In this document: one piece after another, positions 1 through 8,546 of the stretch
Layout: each line of letters begins with the position of its first letter
Numbering within the stretch: position 1 is the stretch's first letter
From: Cellulomonas sp. SLBN-39
GTDB taxonomy: Bacteria > Actinomycetota > Actinomycetes > Actinomycetales > Cellulomonadaceae
NCBI RefSeq assembly: GCF_006715865.1
Contig: NZ_VFOA01000001.1
Coordinates: forward strand, 3,286,001-3,350,000
Direction of reading: 5' to 3'
DNA: 64,000 nucleotides
Notes under the pieces: model-generated
The model's database searches: none
Told to the model about the DNA's origin: nothing
Seen by the model: the letters and a program-made list of their open reading frames with translations, nothing else
Position numbers and translations under genes: made by a program

Positions 1-887
1 GTGCACTCGGGGTGCACGAGGACGTTCACGCCCGGGACCCGCTCGCGCACCTGCTCGACGTTGCGGGCCGAGAACCGCCCGTGCACGGAGCAGTGCCCGC
101 GCCAGAGGATCATCCGCGCGTCCCGCAGCTGCTGGGTCGTCAGCCCGCCGCCGGGCCGCCGGGGGTCGTACACGACGCAGTCGTCCAGGCTCAGCCCCAG
201 GCCGAGGACGGCGGTGTTGCGGCCCAGGTGCTGGTCGGGCATGAAGAGCACCTTGCCGCGGCCGCCCACGCCCCCGACCCGGTCGAAGGCCCAGCGCAGC
301 GCCACGTGCGCGTTGGAGGAGGTGCACACGGTCCCGCCGTGCCGACCCGTGAAGGCCTTGATCGCCGCGGTCGAGTTCATGTACGTCACCGGCACGGTGT
401 CGTCGGCGACGCCCGCGTCCACCAGCACGTCCCAGGCGTCCTCGACCTGGTCGATCGCCGCCATGTCCGCCATCGAGCAGCCCGCGGCCAGGTCCGGCAG
501 CACGACCTGCTGGGAGTCGGAGGTGAGGATGTCCGCGGACTCCGCCATGAAGTGCACGCCGCAGAACACGACGTGCTCGGCGTCGGGTCGCGCGGCCGCC
601 TCGCGGGCGAGCTTGAAGGAGTCGCCCGTGACGTCGGCGAACGCGATGACCTCGTCGCGCTGGTAGTGGTGCCCGAGCACGAACGCCCGGTCGCCGAGGG
701 CCGCCCGCGCCACGCGTGCCCGTTCGACCAGGTCGGGGTCGGACGCGGCCGGCAGGTCGCCGACGCACTCGACGCCCCGCTCGGAGGCCAGGTCGACGCC
801 CCGCCCGAGCAGCAGCAGCGCCGACGGCGCGGGCTCGGCGAAGCCGGCGGGGGAGACGGGGCCGGGTGCGGACGTGGAGACGCTCAC
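1..887 (-). CDS. nadA: Quinolinate synthase NadA (3' end cut by window)
   Basis: Makes quinolinate from iminoaspartate and dihydroxyacetone phosphate in de novo NAD synthesis, using a [4Fe-4S] cluster in the cytosol. The 295 residues present contain the family signatures GHHYQRDEV, FCGVHFMAESADIL (first cluster cysteine), YMNSTAAIKAF and CTSSNA, and end in the window at HPEC, which carries the second cluster cysteine. The third cysteine and the C-terminus lie beyond position 1. The GTG start at 887 gives an unconserved Pro/Ala-rich leader before the core. No good Shine-Dalgarno precedes it; a GAGGAT element 7 nt upstream hints at a leaderless start. It diverges from the glycerate kinase gene across 73 nt. 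nadB and nadC are not in the window. Confidence 0.95.
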   Translation of the reverse strand, partial: MSVSTSAPGPVSPAGFAEPAPSALLLLGRGVDLASERGVECVGDLPAASDPDLVERARVARAALGDRAFVLGHHYQRDEVIAFADVTGDSFKLAREAAARPDAEHVVFCGVHFMAESADILTSDSQQVVLPDLAAGCSMADMAAIDQVEDAWDVLVDAGVADDTVPVTYMNSTAAIKAFTGRHGGTVCTSSNAHVALRWAFDRVGGVGGRGKVLFMPDQHLGRNTAVLGLGLSLDDCVVYDPRRPGGGLTTQQLRDARMILWRGHCSVHGRFSARNVEQVRERVPGVNVLVHPEC

Positions 888-960
888 GGGGAAGATCCTC
901 GCACAGCGCCGCACGTCGGCCCCGTGACGTCGGCCGCCCGCGCCGTGCCACGATCGGGGC

Positions 961-2169
961 GTGCGCGTCCTCCTCGCCCCCGACTCCTTCGGCGACCGGC
1001 TCACCGCCGCGCGGGCGGCCGACGCCCTGCGCACCGGCTGGCTCGAGGGCGCGCCCCACGACACGGTCACCACCTGCCCCCTCGCCGACGGCGGGCCCGG
1101 CTTCGTCGCCACCCTGCACGCGTCGCTCGGCGGCGACCTGGTCCCCGCGACCGTGACGGACCCGCTCGGCCGGCCCACACCGGCCGTGGTGCTGCGCGCC
1201 GGGACCGGTGCGTGGGTGGAGTCCGCGCAGGCCGCCGGCCTGGCGCTCGTGCCCGCCGACCGCCGCGACCCCACCCGGACCACGACCACGGGCGTCGGCG
1301 AGCTCGTGGCCGCCTCCGTGGCGGCCGGCGCCACCCGGGTCGTCGTCGGGCTCGGCGGGTCCGCGACCAACGACGCCGGCGCCGGCATGCTCCTGACGCT
1401 GGGGCGTGCCCTGGTCCCCGGGCAGGTCCCGGCCGGTGCGGCGGTGCTCGCCCACGGCGGGCTCGCGCTCGCGGACGTCCCGGCGCAGGACCTCGCGTGG
1501 CTGGGCCCGCTGCGCGCCGCCCTGCGCCACCTGGACCTGGTCGCCGCGGTGGACGTCGACGTGCCGCTGCTGGGGCTGCACGGCGCCTCCGCAGGCTTCT
1601 CGGAGCAGAAGGGCGCCTCGCCGCAGCAGGCGCAGGACCTCGAACGGGCGCTGGGCGCGTTCGCGCACGCGGCCGCCGCCGCCGCGGGCGCCGACGTGCG
1701 GCCCGACCTGCTGGGCGGCTCGTCGGACCAGCCGCGGGGACGCTCGGCCGCCGCGCGGCTCGCGGGGCTTCCCGGCGCCGGCGCCGCCGGCGGGCTCGGC
1801 TTCGCGCTCGCGCTCGTGGGCGCGCGCCTGCTGCCCGGCGCCGCCCTGGTGGCCGACGCCGTCGGCCTCGACGGGCAGGTGGCCGACCACGACCTCGTCG
1901 TCACGGGTGAGGGGCGCACCGACTGGCAGTCGCTGCACGGCAAGGTCGTCGCCGAGGTCGCGGCGCGCGCCCTGCCGCAGGCGGTGCCGACGGTGGTCGT
2001 CTCGGGCGAGGTCACCGTCGGCCGGCGCGAGCTGGCCGCCGCCGGGGTCGCGGCCGCGTACGCCGTGGCCGAGGGCCCCGAGGCCGTCGCCGCCGCCCTG
2101 GCGGACCCCGCCGCCACGCTCGCCGCCCGCGCCGCACGCGTCGCCCGGACGTGGTCGCCCGCGCCGTGA
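961..2169 (+). CDS. Glycerate kinase (GK1/GlxK family)
   Basis: Phosphorylates D-glycerate with ATP in the cytosol; the family mostly yields 2-phosphoglycerate. The 402 residues match the family length (about 380). Seen: N-terminal LLAPDSFGDRLTAARAADAL, the CPLADGGPGF loop, the glycine-rich VVGLGGSATNDAGAGML around residue 130, and VVTGEGRTDWQSLHGK near residue 315, typical of the C-terminal catalytic part. The GTG start at 961 is the first codon before the conserved strand; CACGAT lies 6 nt upstream, resembling a weak leaderless promoter. The next gene is erpA on the same strand after 111 nt. In M. tuberculosis a related gene (Rv2205c) also neighbours the HesB gene, so linkage looks ancestral rather than functional. 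Substrate specificity is inferred from family only. Confidence 0.88.
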   Translation: MRVLLAPDSFGDRLTAARAADALRTGWLEGAPHDTVTTCPLADGGPGFVATLHASLGGDLVPATVTDPLGRPTPAVVLRAGTGAWVESAQAAGLALVPADRRDPTRTTTTGVGELVAASVAAGATRVVVGLGGSATNDAGAGMLLTLGRALVPGQVPAGAAVLAHGGLALADVPAQDLAWLGPLRAALRHLDLVAAVDVDVPLLGLHGASAGFSEQKGASPQQAQDLERALGAFAHAAAAAAGADVRPDLLGGSSDQPRGRSAAARLAGLPGAGAAGGLGFALALVGARLLPGAALVADAVGLDGQVADHDLVVTGEGRTDWQSLHGKVVAEVAARALPQAVPTVVVSGEVTVGRRELAAAGVAAAYAVAEGPEAVAAALADPAATLAARAARVARTWSPAP

Positions 2170-2201
2170 CCGCGTCCCGCGGACCACGCCGCCCGCGCGC
2201 G

Positions 2202-2207
2202 TACGCT
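2202..2207 (+). promoter_or_regulatory. Candidate -10 element of erpA
   Basis: TACGCT fits the actinobacterial -10 pattern TANNNT and lies 74 nt before the erpA ATG. No convincing -35 is visible. Confidence 0.4.
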
Positions 2208-2280
2208 GGTGGGGAACAACGGCCCCGCCGGCGGTGTTGCTGGATCGTCGAGGACCGTGACCGGCGAACTCGGGAGTGAC

Positions 2281-2628
2281 ATGAGCGAGACCACCACCAC
2301 GACGCACGGCGTCCAGCTGACCGACGTGGCTGCCGACAAGGTGCGCAGCCTGCTCGAGCAGGAGGGCCGTGACGACCTGCGCCTGCGCGTGGCCGTGCAG
2401 CCCGGCGGGTGCTCCGGCCTGATCTACCAGCTGTACTTCGACGAGCGTCTGCTCGACGGCGACGCGACCCGTGACTACGACGGTGTCGAGGTCGTCGTGG
2501 ACCGCATGAGCGTGCCGTACCTCGAGGGCGCGACGATCGACTTCGCCGACACGATCGAGAAGCAGGGCTTCACGATCGACAACCCGAACGCGGGCTCGGC
2601 CTGCGCGTGCGGCGGCTCCTTCAGCTGA
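2281..2628 (+). CDS. erpA: Iron-sulfur cluster insertion protein ErpA (HesB/IscA type)
   Basis: A-type carrier that passes Fe-S clusters to apo-proteins. At 115 residues it is full length. The three ligand cysteines are present: one in QPGGCSGL (about residue 41) and two in the C-terminal SACACGGSF. The ATG at 2281 follows GGGAGTGAC, an acceptable ribosome-binding site, and the leader SETTTTTHGVQLT fits the family N-terminus. A perfect 16-bp hairpin (2653-2687) ends the transcript. Nearby NadA is an Fe-S enzyme, and the tusA/desulfurase-like pair faces it from the other strand, so this corner is rich in sulfur and Fe-S genes. It corresponds by position to Rv2204c of M. tuberculosis. Confidence 0.93.
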   Translation: MSETTTTTHGVQLTDVAADKVRSLLEQEGRDDLRLRVAVQPGGCSGLIYQLYFDERLLDGDATRDYDGVEVVVDRMSVPYLEGATIDFADTIEKQGFTIDNPNAGSACACGGSFS

Positions 2629-2652
2629 CGCCCCCGCCCGCACGGGCGGTGC

Positions 2653-2687
2653 ACGACGGCCCACGACCCCCGGTCGTGGGCCGTCGT
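2653..2687. terminator. Bidirectional hairpin between erpA and tusA
   Basis: A 16-bp perfect inverted repeat, 2653-2668 pairing with 2672-2687 around a CCC loop, sits between two convergent genes. There is no T-run on either side. Confidence 0.75.
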
Positions 2688-2740
2688 CGTCCCCGGGGCA
2701 CCACGGGGCCGCAGACCGGTGCGGGCGCCCTGCGGGTGCG

Positions 2741-3013
2741 TCAGGGGGAGGCCGGTGCCGCGAGCCGGACGTCGACCTCCCACGCACCGCCCCCGGGGCC
2801 GGGCTCGCGCACGTCCAGCAGCGCGTGACCGCGCATGCGAGCCCAGGCGGGCAGGTCGAGGGCGGCCGCCGGGTCGGTGGCCAGCACGGTGAGGACCGTC
2901 CCGCCCGGCCGGTCGCGGGCTGCGGCGGCAGCGCGCACGACGGGCAGCGGGCAGCGCAGGCCGCGTGCGTCGACGACCACGGGAGGGTCGTCGTCCGCCC
3001 CGCCGGGGGTCAC
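2741..3013 (-). CDS. tusA: TusA-family sulfur carrier protein
   Basis: Small cytosolic sulfur-transfer protein of 90 residues, the usual TusA size. It has the hallmark VVVDARGLRCPLPVVRAA, with the persulfide-carrying cysteine at residue 21 in a CPxP motif, then a beta-alpha-beta-beta pattern with TVLTVLATDPAAALDLPAW. The GTG start at 3013 overlaps the TGA of the upstream desulfurase-like gene (GTGA, 3010-3013), so the two are translationally coupled. In the classical pathway IscS hands sulfur to TusA for tRNA 2-thiolation or molybdopterin; here the coupled partner lacks the PLP lysine, so the sulfur source is uncertain. No tusBCDE genes are nearby. Confidence 0.85.
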   Translation of the reverse strand: MTPGGADDDPPVVVDARGLRCPLPVVRAAAAARDRPGGTVLTVLATDPAAALDLPAWARMRGHALLDVREPGPGGGAWEVDVRLAAPASP

Positions 3014-4167
3014 AGGCCCTGCGCCCCGAGCGTCGACCGCACGTCCGCGACGGCACGGGGCAGGACGTCGAGGAACCGGTCCACGTCGTCGGCGCGCACG
3101 TCGACGGGCAGCGAGAGCCGGACGTTGCCGTGCGTGAGGACGCCCATCGCCGCCAGCACGTGGCTGGGCTCGAGCGCGCTCGACGTGCACGCCGAGCCGG
3201 ACCCCACGCCGAGCCCCTCCTGGTCGAGGCGTGTCACGAGCGCCTCGCCGTCGACGAACAGGCACGAGAACGTCACGACGTGGGGGAGCCGGTCGACGGC
3301 GTCACCGACGACCTCGGCGTCGGGCACGTGTGCCGCGACGTGGTCGCGCACGCGCGCGACCAGGGCCCGGCGGTGCGCGTCGGCGGCGGCCCGCCCCGCC
3401 TCGGCCTCCTGCAGCGCGACGGCCGCGGCCAGCGCGAGCGGGACCCACGTGCCGCCCGGGAACCACCGGTCCTCGTCCTCCGGGCCGTCGGGGGAGCGGC
3501 GCACGCCGGCGCGGGTGACGAGGACGCCGACGCCGGCGGGCCCGCCCCAGTCGCCGGCGTCCGCGGCGACCAGGTCCCCGCAGGGCCCCACGGCGACGTG
3601 CCCGACGCTCGCGCCCGCGTCGACGAGCAGCGGCACGCCCGCGGCGCGGGCCGCGTCGTGCGCGGCCTCGACGGGCTGGAGGGTGCCGACCTCGCCGTTG
3701 GCGTGCTGCAGCGCGGCGAGCGCGACGGGGCCGTGCAGCGCGGCGGCGAAGGCGTCGAGGTCGACCCGCCCGGCGCCGTCGACCCCGACGGTGCGCACGT
3801 GCCCGCCGTGCGTGGAGGTCGCGTGGGCGGCGGCGGCGTGCACGGCCGCGCGCTCGACCGCGCTCACCACGACGTCCGTGCCGACGCGGCGCCGCCCCCG
3901 GGCGACGGTGCGCACGGCGGAGTGCAGCGCGGCCGTGTGCGAGGGGGCCAGGTCGACCTCCGACGTCCGGACGCCCAGCACCCCGGCGACGGCCTCGCGG
4001 GCGCCGTCGAGCAGCATGCGGGCGCGACGCGCCTCGGCGAACAGCCGGCGGGGATCGGCCCAGCCCTGGTCGACGGCCTCGAGCAGCGCCTGCCGGGCAC
4101 CGGGGCGCAGGGGAGCGTGCCCGGCCACGTCGAGGACGGTGCGCGGGGGAGGGGGTGCGTCGCTCAC
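3010..4167 (-). CDS. Cysteine desulfurase-like protein (class V aminotransferase fold) lacking the PLP lysine
   Basis: The 385 residues align along their length with IscS/NifS. The mobile active-site loop is intact (SGSACTSS with Cys327, then LEPSHVL), as are the PLP-ring Asp (VDAG, Asp183) and a substrate Arg (NVRLSL, Arg350). However the segment equal to SAHKFGGPKG reads DAGDWGGPAG, so the Schiff-base lysine is Asp206 and its neighbouring His is Gly205. The PLP-stacking His is Arg106 (ERAAV), the O3'-binding Gln is Ala186, and the N-terminal DNAATTP and GNPSS-H motifs are also altered. Either it works without PLP or it is a sulfur-handling or regulatory pseudoenzyme. The GTG start follows a leaderless-type promoter; the gene is coupled to tusA. 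Family assignment is firm, activity is not. Confidence 0.8.
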   Translation of the reverse strand: MSDAPPPPRTVLDVAGHAPLRPGARQALLEAVDQGWADPRRLFAEARRARMLLDGAREAVAGVLGVRTSEVDLAPSHTAALHSAVRTVARGRRRVGTDVVVSAVERAAVHAAAAHATSTHGGHVRTVGVDGAGRVDLDAFAAALHGPVALAALQHANGEVGTLQPVEAAHDAARAAGVPLLVDAGASVGHVAVGPCGDLVAADAGDWGGPAGVGVLVTRAGVRRSPDGPEDEDRWFPGGTWVPLALAAAVALQEAEAGRAAADAHRRALVARVRDHVAAHVPDAEVVGDAVDRLPHVVTFSCLFVDGEALVTRLDQEGLGVGSGSACTSSALEPSHVLAAMGVLTHGNVRLSLPVDVRADDVDRFLDVLPRAVADVRSTLGAQGL

Positions 4168-4173
4168 CTCGGC

Positions 4174-4179
4174 ACGCTA
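4174..4179 (-). promoter_or_regulatory. Leaderless-type -10 of the desulfurase-like gene
   Basis: On the minus strand TAGCGT is followed by 6 nt and the GTG start at 4167, the spacing expected when transcription begins at the start codon. Confidence 0.55.
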
Positions 4180-4291
4180 GCGCCTCGCGGGCGGGTGCCG
4201 GTCGTCGTCCGGCGCAGGCCCGCAGGTGTGACGGTGCTGACACGGCGTCGTCATCCGGGCGCCGGAGGACGTGATCCGGGGCACGGCGCGC

Positions 4292-4297
4292 TACGCT
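4292..4297 (+). promoter_or_regulatory. Candidate -10 of the ctaCDF operon
   Basis: TACGCT lies 84 nt before the ctaC GTG, within the 213-nt divergent gap. No convincing -35 is seen. Confidence 0.45.
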
Positions 4298-4380
4298 GCA
4301 CGGGTCGAGGACGAAGGTCCCAACGGCCCCGCGCCCGGAGAGGGGCGCCAGGTCAGCGGGACGAGAGTGGAAGGCCCCCC

Positions 4381-5253
4381 GTGCACCCGGATTCCCCCCG
4401 CCGCACACGCCGAGCCGTGGCCGCCGCCGTGCTGGTCACGGTCGCCGCGCTCGTGCTCAGCGGCTGCTCCGACGTGGTCCAGCGTGGCTGGCTCCCCGGC
4501 TACTCCGACCAGGAGGTCACCGACCAGACCGGTCGCGTCGTCTCCCTGTGGGTCGGCTCCTGGATCGCCGCCCTCGCGGTCGGCGCGATCACGTGGGGGC
4601 TGATCCTGTGGTGCGTCGCGGTCTACCGCAAGCGCAAGGACGACGACACGCTCCCCGTCCAGCTGCGCTACCACGTGCCGCTCGAGGTGATGTACGTGAT
4701 CCTGCCGATCGTCATGGTCGGCGTGCTCTTCTACTACACGAACCGCGACACGATGGCGATCACGGACACGTCCGCCGAGCCCGACGTGAACATCCAGGTC
4801 ATCGGCAAGCAGTGGAGCTGGGACTTCAACTACCTCGACGAGGACGTCTACGAGACCGGCCAGCACGCGCAGGACATCGGCTCCGACGAGTCGGTCCTGG
4901 GCGAGCAGGTCACGCTGTACCTGCCCGTCGGCGAGCGGGTGGAGTTCACGGTCGACTCGCGCGACGTCATCCACTCCTTCTGGGTGCCGGCCTTCCTGTT
5001 CAAGATGGACATGATCCCCGGGCACACCAACACCTTCCAGGTCACGCCCACGCGTGAGGGCAGCTACGTCGGCAAGTGCGCCGAGCTCTGCGGCGAGGAG
5101 CACTCGGCGATGCTGTTCAACGTCGAGGTCGTCTCCCGCGAGGAGTACGACGCCCACATGCAGGAGCTGCGGGACCAGGGCCAGACGGGTGCCCTCGGCC
5201 TGGAGTACAGCCGTCAGCAGGACCTGAACGACGTCGCGGAGGTCGAGGACTGA
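4381..5253 (+). CDS. ctaC: Cytochrome c oxidase subunit II (CtaC, aa3 type)
   Basis: Carries the CuA centre that receives electrons from the bcc complex and passes them to subunit I. The 290 residues start with a lipoprotein signal (lipobox LSGC, Cys29) and have two membrane segments (about 53-77 and 92-115). The periplasmic cupredoxin domain contains the [10 protein letters not shown] aromatic patch, DVIHSFWVP, and the CuA cluster [12 protein letters not shown] (Cys233, Cys237, His241, Met244). The GTG at 4381 is chosen because it begins the positively charged n-region; GAGAGTGGAAGG lies upstream. Its TGA shares one base with the ctaD ATG at 5253, so the subunits are co-translated. Confidence 0.95.
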   Translation: MHPDSPRRTRRAVAAAVLVTVAALVLSGCSDVVQRGWLPGYSDQEVTDQTGRVVSLWVGSWIAALAVGAITWGLILWCVAVYRKRKDDDTLPVQLRYHVPLEVMYVILPIVMVGVLFYYTNRDTMAITDTSAEPDVNIQVIGKQWSWDFNYLDEDVYETGQHAQDIGSDESVLGEQVTLYLPVGERVEFTVDSRDVIHSFWVPAFLFKMDMIPGHTNTFQVTPTREGSYVGKCAELCGEEHSAMLFNVEVVSREEYDAHMQELRDQGQTGALGLEYSRQQDLNDVAEVED

Positions 5254-7061
5254 TGGCAGCGCACACCGAGGTGATCCCCGGTCTGGCACCCCAGCGCCAG
5301 TCCCTGGGCCGCACGATCGTCAAGTGGATGACGTCGACGGACCACAAGACGATCGGGTACATGTACCTGATCACGTCGTTCGTGTGGTTCGCGATCGGCG
5401 GCATCCTGGCGCTGCTGATCCGCGCCGAGCTCTTCGCTCCCGGGGTGGACATCTTCCAGTCCAAGGAGCAGTACAACCAGGCGTTCACGATGCACGGCAC
5501 GATCATGCTGCTGCTGTTCGCGACGCCGCTGTTCGCCGGCTTCGCCAACATCATCATGCCGCTGCAGATCGGCGCGCCCGACGTCGCCTTCCCGCGGCTC
5601 AACATGTTCGCGTACTGGCTGTACCTGTTCGGCGGCCTGATCGCCGCCGCCGGCTTCCTCACGCCGCAGGGCGCCGCCTCGTTCGGGTGGTTCGCCTACG
5701 CGCCGCTGTCGAGCACGGTGTACTCCCCAGGGGTCGGCGGAGACCTCTGGGTGTTCGGGCTCGCCCTCGGCGGGTTCGGCACCATCCTCGGGGCCGTCAA
5801 CTTCATCACCACGATCGTCACGATGCGTGCGCCCGGAATGACGATGTTCCGGATGCCGATCTTCACCTGGAACACCCTGGTGACGTCGCTGCTCGTGCTC
5901 ATGGCGTTCCCGCCCCTGGCCGCGGCGCTGTTCGCGCTCGGCGCGGACCGGCGGCTCGGCGCCCAGGTGTTCAACCCCGACAACGGCGGCGCGCTGCTCT
6001 GGCAGCACCTGTTCTGGTTCTTCGGGCACCCCGAGGTCTACATCATCGCGCTGCCGTTCTTCGGCATCGTCACCGAGATCCTGCCGGTGTTCAGCCGCAA
6101 GCCCGTCTTCGGCTACAAGGGCCTGGTCTACGCGACGATCGCGATCGCGGCGCTGTCGGTGACCGTGTGGGCCCACCACATGTACGTCACCGGCGCGGTC
6201 CTGCTGCCGTTCTTCTCCTTCATGACGATGCTCATCGCCGTCCCCACGGGGGTGAAGTTCTTCAACTGGATCGGCACGATGTGGCGCGGGAAGATCACGT
6301 TCGAGACGCCGATGCTGTGGACCATCGGCTTCCTCGTGACGTTCCTCTTCGGCGGGCTGACCGGTGTGATCCTGTCGAGCCCGGCGCTCGACTTCCACCT
6401 GTCCGACACGTACTTCGTCGTGGCGCACTTCCACTACGTCGTGTTCGGCACCGTCGTGTTCGCGATGTTCGCCGGCTTCTACTTCTGGTGGCCCAAGTTC
6501 ACGGGGCGCATGCTCGACGAGCGCCTCGGGAAGATCCACTTCTGGGTCCTGTTCTTCGGGTTCCACACCACCTTCCTCGTGCAGCACTGGCTCGGCGTCA
6601 TCGGCATGCCGCGCCGGTACGTCGACTACTCGCCGGCGGACGGCTTCACGTGGATGAACCAGCTGTCGACCATCGGCTCGGTCGTGCTCGCGGCCTCCAC
6701 GCTGCCGTTCCTGTGGAACGTCTACATCACCTGGCGCAAGGCGCCGAAGGTCACCGTGGACGACCCGTGGGGCTACGGAGCGTCGCTCGAGTGGGCGACG
6801 AGCTGCCCGCCCCCGCGGCACAACTTCACGTCGTTGCCGCGCATCCGCTCCGAGCGCCCCGCGTTCGACCTGCACCACCCCGAGGTCGCAGCGATGGACC
6901 ACGTCGAGCCCGACCCGGGACCCTTCGACTGGGAGGCGCAGCGCACCGGTGAGGTGAGCGAGGCCAACCGCCGGGTCGAGAACGGCACCGGCGAGCAGGA
7001 GCAGTCGACGGCCACGATCGTCGAGGACCGCCCCGAGGACCGTCCGGAGGACCAGCGATGA
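5253..7061 (+). CDS. ctaD: Cytochrome c oxidase subunit I (CtaD)
   Basis: Catalytic haem a/a3-CuB subunit that reduces O2 and pumps protons. The 602 residues include [11 protein letters not shown] at the N-terminus, the haem a ligand region [24 protein letters not shown] with the His-Tyr pair characteristic of the CuB site, WAHHMYVTG with two CuB histidines, and [11 protein letters not shown] with the haem a and a3 ligands. About twelve helices are followed by a charged C-terminal tail rich in Glu and Asp, ending [12 protein letters not shown]. Start ATG 5253 overlaps the ctaC stop; its own stop overlaps the ctaF ATG (ATGA, 7058-7061). In mycobacteria ctaD lies elsewhere; here it is in the operon. 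Confidence 0.97.
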   Translation: MAAHTEVIPGLAPQRQSLGRTIVKWMTSTDHKTIGYMYLITSFVWFAIGGILALLIRAELFAPGVDIFQSKEQYNQAFTMHGTIMLLLFATPLFAGFANIIMPLQIGAPDVAFPRLNMFAYWLYLFGGLIAAAGFLTPQGAASFGWFAYAPLSSTVYSPGVGGDLWVFGLALGGFGTILGAVNFITTIVTMRAPGMTMFRMPIFTWNTLVTSLLVLMAFPPLAAALFALGADRRLGAQVFNPDNGGALLWQHLFWFFGHPEVYIIALPFFGIVTEILPVFSRKPVFGYKGLVYATIAIAALSVTVWAHHMYVTGAVLLPFFSFMTMLIAVPTGVKFFNWIGTMWRGKITFETPMLWTIGFLVTFLFGGLTGVILSSPALDFHLSDTYFVVAHFHYVVFGTVVFAMFAGFYFWWPKFTGRMLDERLGKIHFWVLFFGFHTTFLVQHWLGVIGMPRRYVDYSPADGFTWMNQLSTIGSVVLAASTLPFLWNVYITWRKAPKVTVDDPWGYGASLEWATSCPPPRHNFTSLPRIRSERPAFDLHHPEVAAMDHVEPDPGPFDWEAQRTGEVSEANRRVENGTGEQEQSTATIVEDRPEDRPEDQR

Positions 7062-7456
7062 AGATCGAGGCGAAGCTCTTCCTCTACGGGATCCTGTTCT
7101 TCTTCCCGGTCGGCCTCATCTACGGCCTCTGGTCGGACGGTGAGCCCGTCGGGACCGTGGGCATCCCGCTCGTCGGTGGCCTCGTGGGCATGATCGGCGG
7201 CTACTTCGCACTCCTGGCGCGGCGCATCGACCCCCGCCCCGAGGACGACGAGCTCGGCGACATCGAGCAGGGTGCCGGCAACCAGGGCGTCTTCAGCCCG
7301 TGGAGCTGGTGGCCCCTGGTCATCGCACTGGCCGCCTCCATCGCCTTCGTCGCGCTGGCCGTGGGCTGGTGGCTCATGGTCCCCGCGACGGCGCTCGGGG
7401 CCATCGGACTCGTCGGCTGGGTCTTCGAGTACTCCCGCGGGCAGCACGCGCACTGA
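7058..7456 (+). CDS. ctaF: Actinobacterial cytochrome c oxidase subunit IV (CtaF)
   Basis: Small structural subunit specific to actinobacterial aa3 oxidase. The 132 residues show about four membrane segments: [18 protein letters not shown], a glycine-rich second segment with [20 protein letters not shown] at its end, and two helices after the polar loop ([19 protein letters not shown] and following). The conserved loop [18 protein letters not shown] is typical of the family. It is translationally coupled to ctaD by the ATGA overlap and is the last gene before two tandem hairpins. Confidence 0.93.
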   Translation: MKIEAKLFLYGILFFFPVGLIYGLWSDGEPVGTVGIPLVGGLVGMIGGYFALLARRIDPRPEDDELGDIEQGAGNQGVFSPWSWWPLVIALAASIAFVALAVGWWLMVPATALGAIGLVGWVFEYSRGQHAH

Positions 7457-7461
7457 CGTCA

Positions 7462-7526
7462 GGTCCTCGTCAGCCCCTGCAGGGCTGGAGGACCCGGGGC
7501 CCGGCACCGATCTGGTGCCGGGCCCC
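7462..7526 (+). terminator. Tandem hairpins after ctaF
   Basis: First hairpin: 7462-7468 with 7488-7494, continuing inside as 7471-7476 with 7482-7487. Second: a perfect 13-bp stem 7496-7508 with 7514-7526 around GATCT. There is no T-tract, as is common in this window. Confidence 0.75.
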
Positions 7527-7703
7527 GCTGCGTCTGGTCGGCATCCTGCAGCCGGCAACACGGTCCCCCTCGGCCCTGCTGCAGGGGCAAGGGTGGGGGG
7601 CACCCCCGGAGGAGCACAGGGGCGCTGGTGCCGGGCGTCGTGCGGGCGCTCCGGGTCTCGTCGACGTCGCCCTCGTCGATCACCCCGCGACGACCCGGAG
7701 AGG

Positions 7704-7740
7704 CCGACAGCCGCCCACCCGAGGGGTGAGCGGCTGTCGG
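7704..7740 (-). terminator. Terminator hairpin of sodA
   Basis: An 11-bp perfect stem, 7704-7714 with 7730-7740, is extended inside by CACCC/GGGTG with a 3-nt loop. It lies about 50 nt past the sodA stop. Confidence 0.7.
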
Positions 7741-7788
7741 TGGACGCGGACCCGCGCCGCGCGGCGGCACGGAGCGCAGCGTGCGTCG

Positions 7789-8415
7789 TCAGGCGGGGAC
7801 GATGAGCCCCGCCGTCTGCGTGCGGGCGCGCGCGAAGCGCTCCGCCGCGTCGGACCAGCTGACGATGTTCCACCAGGCCTTGACGTAGTCGGCCTTCACG
7901 TTGACGTAGTCGAGGTAGAAGGCGTGCTCCCACATGTCGAGCACGACGATCGGCACGAGGCCCAGGGGGTAGTTGCTCTGCTGGTCGTAGAGCTGGAAGA
8001 TCGCGAGCTTCTGCCCGACGGAGTCCCAGCCGAGGATCGACCAGCCCGAGCCCTGGATGCCGAGGGCGTTGGCGGCGAAGTGCTTCTGGAAGCCCTCGAA
8101 CGAGCCGAAGAACTCGTCGATCGCCGCGGCGAGCTCACCCGTGGGGCGGTCGCCGCCCTCGGGGGAGAGGTTCTGCCAGAACACCGAGTGGTTGACGTGC
8201 CCGCCGAGGTTGAACGCGAGGTTCTTCTCCTGCAGGTTCACCGTGGCGAAGTCACCGGACTCGCGTGCCTCCGCGAGCTTCTCCAGCGCGGCGTTGGCCC
8301 CTGCCACGTAGGCGGCGTGGTGCTTGTCGTGGTGCAGCTCCATGATCCGCCCCGAGATGTGCGGCTCGAGCGCCGCATAGTCGTAGGGCAGGTCGGGGAG
8401 CGTGTAGTCAGCCAT
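7789..8415 (-). CDS. sodA: Superoxide dismutase, Fe/Mn family
   Basis: Cytosolic enzyme dismutating superoxide. The 208 residues begin [20 protein letters not shown], typical of the family. Metal ligands are visible: a His in ELHHDKHH (28/29), His76 in GHVNHSVFW, and the Asp and His of [11 protein letters not shown]. No signal peptide. The ATG at 8415 is chosen because AGGAGAGG stands just upstream and the conserved N-terminus starts there; an in-frame longer reading to 8523 runs through the qcr terminator hairpin and is rejected. Whether Mn or Fe is bound cannot be read with certainty. It sits alone between the ctaCDF and ctaE-qcrCAB operons. Confidence 0.95.
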   Translation of the reverse strand: MADYTLPDLPYDYAALEPHISGRIMELHHDKHHAAYVAGANAALEKLAEARESGDFATVNLQEKNLAFNLGGHVNHSVFWQNLSPEGGDRPTGELAAAIDEFFGSFEGFQKHFAANALGIQGSGWSILGWDSVGQKLAIFQLYDQQSNYPLGLVPIVVLDMWEHAFYLDYVNVKADYVKAWWNIVSWSDAAERFARARTQTAGLIVPA

Positions 8416-8469
8416 CTGGTTGCCTCTCCTGCATCGGGCCGCAGACGAGCGCCGCGGCATCCTGAAACG

Positions 8470-8513
8470 CCTTCGCGGTGCCCACCCACCGTGGTGGGCG
8501 GACACCGCGAAGG
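8470..8513 (-). terminator. Terminator hairpin of the ctaE-qcrCAB operon
   Basis: An 11-bp perfect outer stem, 8470-8480 with 8503-8513, encloses an inner CACC/GGTG pairing. It lies 34 nt past the qcrB stop and before sodA on the same strand. Confidence 0.75.
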
Positions 8514-8546
8514 GGTCCGTCATCCCTGGTCAACTCTCACCCAGGA

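Larger units (their letters stand above)
7457..7788. other. Intergenic region between ctaF and sodA
   Basis: 332 nt between convergent genes. Besides the ctaF hairpins and the sodA hairpin (7704-7740) it holds GC-rich sequence with no supported gene. Open frames crossing it lack family signatures and usable start signals. Confidence 0.6.

Noticed and set aside
12-1910. Long open frame on + across nadA and the glycerate kinase
   Set aside because: GC-rich shadow, Arg/Ala/Pro-rich with no family signature; the real genes lie in other frames.
2965-5253. 762-codon frame ending in ctaC
   Set aside because: Only the last 290 codons encode a protein; the earlier part is antisense to the desulfurase-like gene.
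5214-6902. Minus-strand frame opposite ctaD
   Set aside because: Charged low-complexity shadow; ctaD is unmistakable on the other strand.
8416-8523. N-terminal extension of sodA
   Set aside because: It would run through the qcr terminator hairpin and lacks homology; ATG 8415 has a strong ribosome-binding site.
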